Of a stretch of 62,153 nucleotides of DNA, positions 57,644 to 62,153 are shown one piece after another. The notes below the pieces were generated by a model, which was given only the letters and a program-made list of their open reading frames with translations, was not told where the DNA came from and searched no databases. Position 1 is the stretch's first letter. Each line of letters starts with the position of its first letter. Source of the stretch: Ophryocystis elektroscirrha. Its lineage: Eukaryota; Apicomplexa; Conoidasida; Neogregarinorida; Ophryocystidae. The position numbers and the translations under genes were made by a program. The stretch is taken from NCBI GenBank assembly GCA_030141585.1, contig JAQIFP010000028.1:1-62153 (forward strand), written 5' to 3'.

Positions 57644-60437
57644 TATTTTATATAGTATTATTATATTTTGTATTATATATGAAATATAACATAGTATAAA
57701 GTTATGCATACATATATATAATATATTTATTGTATATTAATTACACATAGATAATTAATAAATATAAATCATAATTTTTATGATATTAATCAATTAATAT
57801 TTAAGAATAAAACATTACCGTCTTGAAAATCTGTTGAAGTTGCGTAGATTTGCATAAGCAGAGTTGTGAAACAATTTATAAAAGATGTTCCAAGTTTATA
57901 TGCGTTAAGCTCATAAGAGGAATCTATTAACTCGTACAATATGGTTTTCAATAACCAATCAGAAAAAGACTGAACCCATTTTGGATCACCTTTATGCCAT
58001 TCTGATTCTGTAAACAAGCTATCTGATAGTAAAATATTTTTGAGAAAAGCATGCTCAATAATATTCTCTATAATCTCATATGTATATCCTTTCACAACTA
58101 AACCATCCGGTTCTGTCTGCAATCGACCTTCCAATATAATTAACTTCCATAAATTGATGAGAAAAATATAATAGGAGTTTTTGGAATTAAAAAGTGAATT
58201 TATGAGAGCATCATTTTCTTTTAGCTGAATTATTAGAGTATTAAAGAACCTGAATATACTTTTCACAATAATAAAATCATTGATTTTGACTTTTGTTCTG
58301 TCCACGTTGAAATTAATGATTGCTACTTCATAAACATTTTTTAGTGGATCAATCAACATGGGTAGTTTCGTAGCTAACTTTTTTGATTCATAAACCTTCA
58401 AATATATCAATAAAAACTCTATTAAAGCGACATAATGAATAGGTTTGGGACCCATGTACCCTCTGAGAGCAAGAGTAATTTATATGAATAATGATTTGAT
58501 AATAATATTAAACACCAAATAGCAATAGTTAACGTATAACAATTATATGCATGGTATTAATGCATATAATCTCGAATATTACAAAAATTTAATTTACTTG
58601 TAAATTATATAAGATATTGTATTTATAAAATTATATCTATAATTAATTACTTGATTCCAATGTTGACCAATTCTTTTCTAATGGAATCGTTAGGTACCAA
58701 TTGCAATAAATATAATATTACTGCTTGTACTTTCGAATGAGTTGAATTATCATCTGTGTATCCTAATTGCATTATCAATGGTAATATAAATGTGTATAAA
58801 TATTTATCCAGGAATAAATCTCTCGGCAAATTTTGCTGAAAAAAAGAATTAAGAATTATATTTTTTCTATTTATTTTTATTGAAACTACGAAAAACGTTC
58901 ACATAACTAATTATACTATTGCTAATATTTGTACCACTATAAGGAAAGTCATATTAAGACATAAATTTTTTATATTATTGGAATCATTGAGAATATTCAT
59001 TGCTATATAGCTCAAATGTTCTGCCAAGCATTCTGGAGAAAGTGGATAAGTAAGTAAATAGTCCACGTATAAAGAGGCAGCCAGAGAAAGTGAGTCCGTC
59101 GATTGTGTATATTCTTTGAATGAAGAATCACGAATAAATGTAGCGATTTCATTAACCAACTTTTTGTATAATTCGTCATCAATTTTAGAGTTTTTATCGT
59201 CAATTATGATTATGACTTTGAATAATTTCATTAGTGGTTTACTGGTTGATGAAGAATACATTAAATTGGAACGAATTTGATTTAGGAAACTAAACTTATA
59301 TTTTAAAGCTAAATATGAATCTTTGATGAGTGTTTGGAACACTGTTTTTTGAGACTTTGCTTTGACTTCAATGGATTTAAACAAATTCAATAAAAGCTGT
59401 GCACAAAGGGTAACAGTTTTGTGATTTATTGCAGCATTTTCTGCTGAAGAATGTACTGTTGAAGATTCAAACTTTTTGAGAATAGTTTCCGCTATTTCTT
59501 GCTTATATTGAATAAATATTTTTTTACATATACGTAGATAAACGAGAAGTGCACGAGTAGCCCATATAAATGGGTGGCCAGATACGGTATTAAAGAGAAC
59601 AACAATATACTCCGTTATTGACTTTAAAAGTTGTTTTGCTTGATTAATATTGGCATCTTCGTAGTTACGTAATTCTTTTGCTGTTAATAGAGCAAAATGA
59701 AGAGAGACTGTATTTAAAATATCAATTACAACTTCTTTGTGAAAATTCAAATTATGTTTTTGATTATATAAAGCATGTTTTCCTGAAGCTGCTCCTGGTT
59801 GCACTTCTAATGTTTGAATTCTATGTGTTGGCTTTTCATCAATTGATTTGTTTTTTGCAGTCAATAAGTCTATATTAAAGTCAAAGTTGAACTGATTCGT
59901 TTTCCCATCTATTTCAATAGATTTCGGTATTTCCTTTAACGATTTTTTTTTTAGCCCTAATTTTTCTATTAGGTAAAAAGTGTGGCAAAGAAACTTCAAT
60001 TTTGTATCATGAGATGTGAAAGGGTTTGAAGCTATTCCACTAAACATCTAAAACATCTTTATCAAACAATATGTGTTATTACTTTACTAGCAAATATCCG
60101 TACTAAGTTATAATATTTTTTATCAGCCGAGTATAAACTGAAAGATGTGTTTTGGCGGTTTTCAAGTGCCTCTCCAGTAAGTAAACGCCATACAAACCTA
60201 CCATATATTGATAAAATGTGAATTTTTATTGTATAGCTTAGAGTTTTAAGTTAATTTTTTTCAAATTATATTAGGATTCCCAACGTTTCAGCTTATAAAC
60301 TATTATATGCATAATGCTTATTTGCCTGTTTATGTAAGGTAATTTTGAAATTAAATAAATTTTTGCTACAAACTTATACGCAATAAATATATAATTATTT
60401 ATAATTACTCAACCTCGCAACTTATTATTAGTTTATC

Positions 60438-60474
<37 letters not shown>

Positions 60475-61777
60475 TATATATACGGATAAAACGCGGATTA
60501 TATAGCATACATGTTATACTAAATAAAAATTGAACTTTATAATTTGATTCATTATTGAGCAATATTGTACCTCATCAATTCGGATATTCCTTCAATCGAT
60601 GCTGTGCGTGCTAATATTGTGAATACAGTACCACTTATCAGCGTGCGAGCTTCTTGTATAGTTTTGCCTTCAGTTTCCATAGTTTGAGGTAGCTCATCTG
60701 TGATGTTTTCAGCGTGTTTTTTGAGTGTATGAGACGAAACTCTGTTAGAATCACATAAACGTTCAACTTCTTGTAAAGTAAGCTCAAATATTTTGGTGTA
60801 TAAAGGTTCTAATACACCCGGAGTAGTAAGTTTAATGGGCTTTGTTAAAGGAGTTCCTTTTTCATTTGCATCGTACACTAATATAACCAACATATTCCGC
60901 AGAGTATAATACAATATAGCAATGAGATCTGGATTAATATTTTTGGTATATATACAGTCGTATAAGCAATTCACATACATCAAAAAATGATGTGGGTCCA
61001 GTAACTCAGCTGTTGCGTATAAAGCACTCTGTGTTTTTTTACGGTATAATCTATTTTTTGAGCACAAAAAATGCATGAGACGATGGAAGATTTTATCAAC
61101 CCCAATTCGAAAATCCGTATCTGGTAATTGTTTGAGCAAATGAACTTGAGAAGATATAACAATTGGACGTATAGTTTGTTTTTTTTCTTTTTCTATAGCA
61201 AACTGGTCTTTTTTCTTTATATATTTTACATCATACGAAAGCTTTGTGAGAATGGGCCTTAAATAATTACTACACTGTTTTATGGCCGAAGAAGTTAATT
61301 TTTTTGTATTGAAGAAATTGGTTATTATTCCGCACAGGCATCTTATGATAAAGGTTTCTTGGACTTTCGCCATATTAGGAAATTCTAAACACCCTATAAA
61401 AGTGGCAATAATTTTTTTTAGTGTTTTCCAATTAATGAAGCTAACTATACTGTTAAATAACACTAAAGCTTTCTCAGATAAAGATAGTGAAAATGCAGCT
61501 TTATTGGATAGCTGTATCAAAGAATTAAATAAAATCGGTAGTATAATAGTTTGAATTGTATGATTAGATAAAAGTGGGAGTTTAAGAAGCAATTGTGACA
61601 ATCCTTTTACTTTATGGTGTTTTTGAATATGCATCAAATTATCAAAAATATCCATAGATTCACCTAAATAGTCGTTTTATAGTTATTTCATCAAAAATAT
61701 CTAAATAATTCATAAACATTTTTATGTCAATTAATTTCGTATAAATTAATAACTGTATAAAAAATCTATTAAAATTA

Positions 61778-61808
<31 letters not shown>

Positions 61809-62153
61809 AATAATAATAATAAAAATAGTAACAATAATAATAATAATTTAAAGACAAGTTACTATGTGAGAGTTCAAACCTTCAGGTTTTTCTTGCAATA
61901 AAGAGAGATCACTAAACAGGATTTCTTTTTGTTCTGTCGATAGCTTCATGTTAAAATCTGTAAAGTTCTCTACTGAACTGTTTTCACACGGGAGAAAATC
62001 ATATATTTTGGAAAACTTCCTCACTGTGTAAATAATAAACTTCACTCCAATTGAATGTGCTGAACTTGAGCCATACTTCCTAAAAACAATATTTTTATAG
62101 TTAAGGTATTCAATTAATATTATTATTATATATATATATATATATATATATAT
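56983..62153 (-). CDS. UTP20: UTP20, small-subunit processome HEAT protein (partial)
   Basis: UTP20/DRIM is a very large HEAT-repeat component of the SSU processome needed for 18S rRNA processing. The 3' part is here, and the N-terminal part runs off the right edge. Exon 61655-60552 starts MDIFDNLMHIQKHHKVKGLS and ends in DELPQTMETEGKTIQEA and ISELMRYNIAQ. The next main exon (60047-58911) includes SGHPFIWATRALLVYLRICK and VDYLLTYPLSPECLAEHLSY, then 58829-58647 NLPRDLFLDKYLYTFILPLI. All of these match UTP20 blocks in order. The C-terminus is strongly basic (KKRATKKSESKKLKLINPSF, KRKRQKLKKLKRF), as in UTP20, with the stop at 56983-56985. A 57580-57780 intron is mainly AT repeat. Confidence 0.85.
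57598..57645. repeat. (AT)n microsatellite in UTP20 intron
   Basis: This pure TA dinucleotide tract lies within a UTP20 intron. Confidence 0.9.
60425..60482. repeat. (AT)n microsatellite in UTP20 intron
   Basis: This TA dinucleotide tract lies in the intron between exons ending at 60552 and starting near 60047. A similar one is at 61785-61808, and another runs off the right window edge (62128-62153). Confidence 0.85.

Overview
The window is nuclear DNA from a very AT-rich, intron-rich protist, most likely an apicomplexan or a close alveolate relative. The reasons are a histone H2A.Z with the glycine/lysine-rich repeated N-terminus typical of these parasites, a lipid-style MFS transporter resembling the apicomplexan ApiAT group, very short GT-AG introns (many 30-35 nt, some apparently 15-18 nt), compact gene spacing, and (AT)n tracts in introns and spacers. 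A CEP76-like centriolar protein suggests that the lineage still builds centrioles or flagella (inference). The species cannot be named from the sequence alone. No virus, plasmid, CRISPR or bacterial mobile element is visible.

Layout, left to right. 0-4.2 kb: TATG-rich repeat, then a plus-strand multi-exon gene of uncertain identity. 4.35-5.3 kb: NUDCD2-like co-chaperone. 5.6-8.0 kb (minus): TAPT1-family membrane protein. 8.6-8.9 kb (minus): a 72-residue putative secreted protein with a 17-nt intron. 9.1-16.2 kb (plus): Derlin, a WBP11-like splicing protein, and a BCH/CRAL-TRIO plus RhoGAP protein whose microsatellite intron contains a 100-N assembly gap. 16.3-18.1 kb (minus): MFS transporter. 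18.5-20.2 kb: two unknown proteins. 20.6-21.4 kb: H2A.Z. 21.5-27.5 kb (minus): CEP76-like protein and a short Qa-like SNARE. 27.6-30.8 kb: PRP16 DEAH helicase. 30.9-32.5 kb: a small ORF and an opposing unknown gene. 33.2-41.3 kb: two neighbouring PHD/ePHD (PZP) chromatin proteins. 42-44.4 kb: poly(A)-binding protein. 44.9-54.5 kb (minus): an unknown membrane protein, RPL14 with three intronic C/D snoRNAs, HRD3/SEL1L and proteasome ATPase RPT6. 55-56.9 kb: UDP-GlcNAc pyrophosphorylase. 57-62.15 kb (minus): UTP20, running off the right edge.

Most genes are housekeeping. Recurring themes are ER quality control (Derlin with a p97-binding SHP box, HRD3/SEL1L, RPT6), splicing (PRP16, WBP11-like), chromatin (H2A.Z, two PZP proteins) and ribosome biogenesis (UTP20, RPL14 and the snoRNAs). 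The most notable signal outside proteins is a threefold tandem C/D-box snoRNA cluster in the large RPL14 intron. Its first guide is complementary to the universally conserved P-loop of large-subunit rRNA. Its second guide is conserved, but I could not identify its target. Intron boundaries given below were placed by eye from GT-AG, reading frame and family similarity. Where I could not resolve them I say so.
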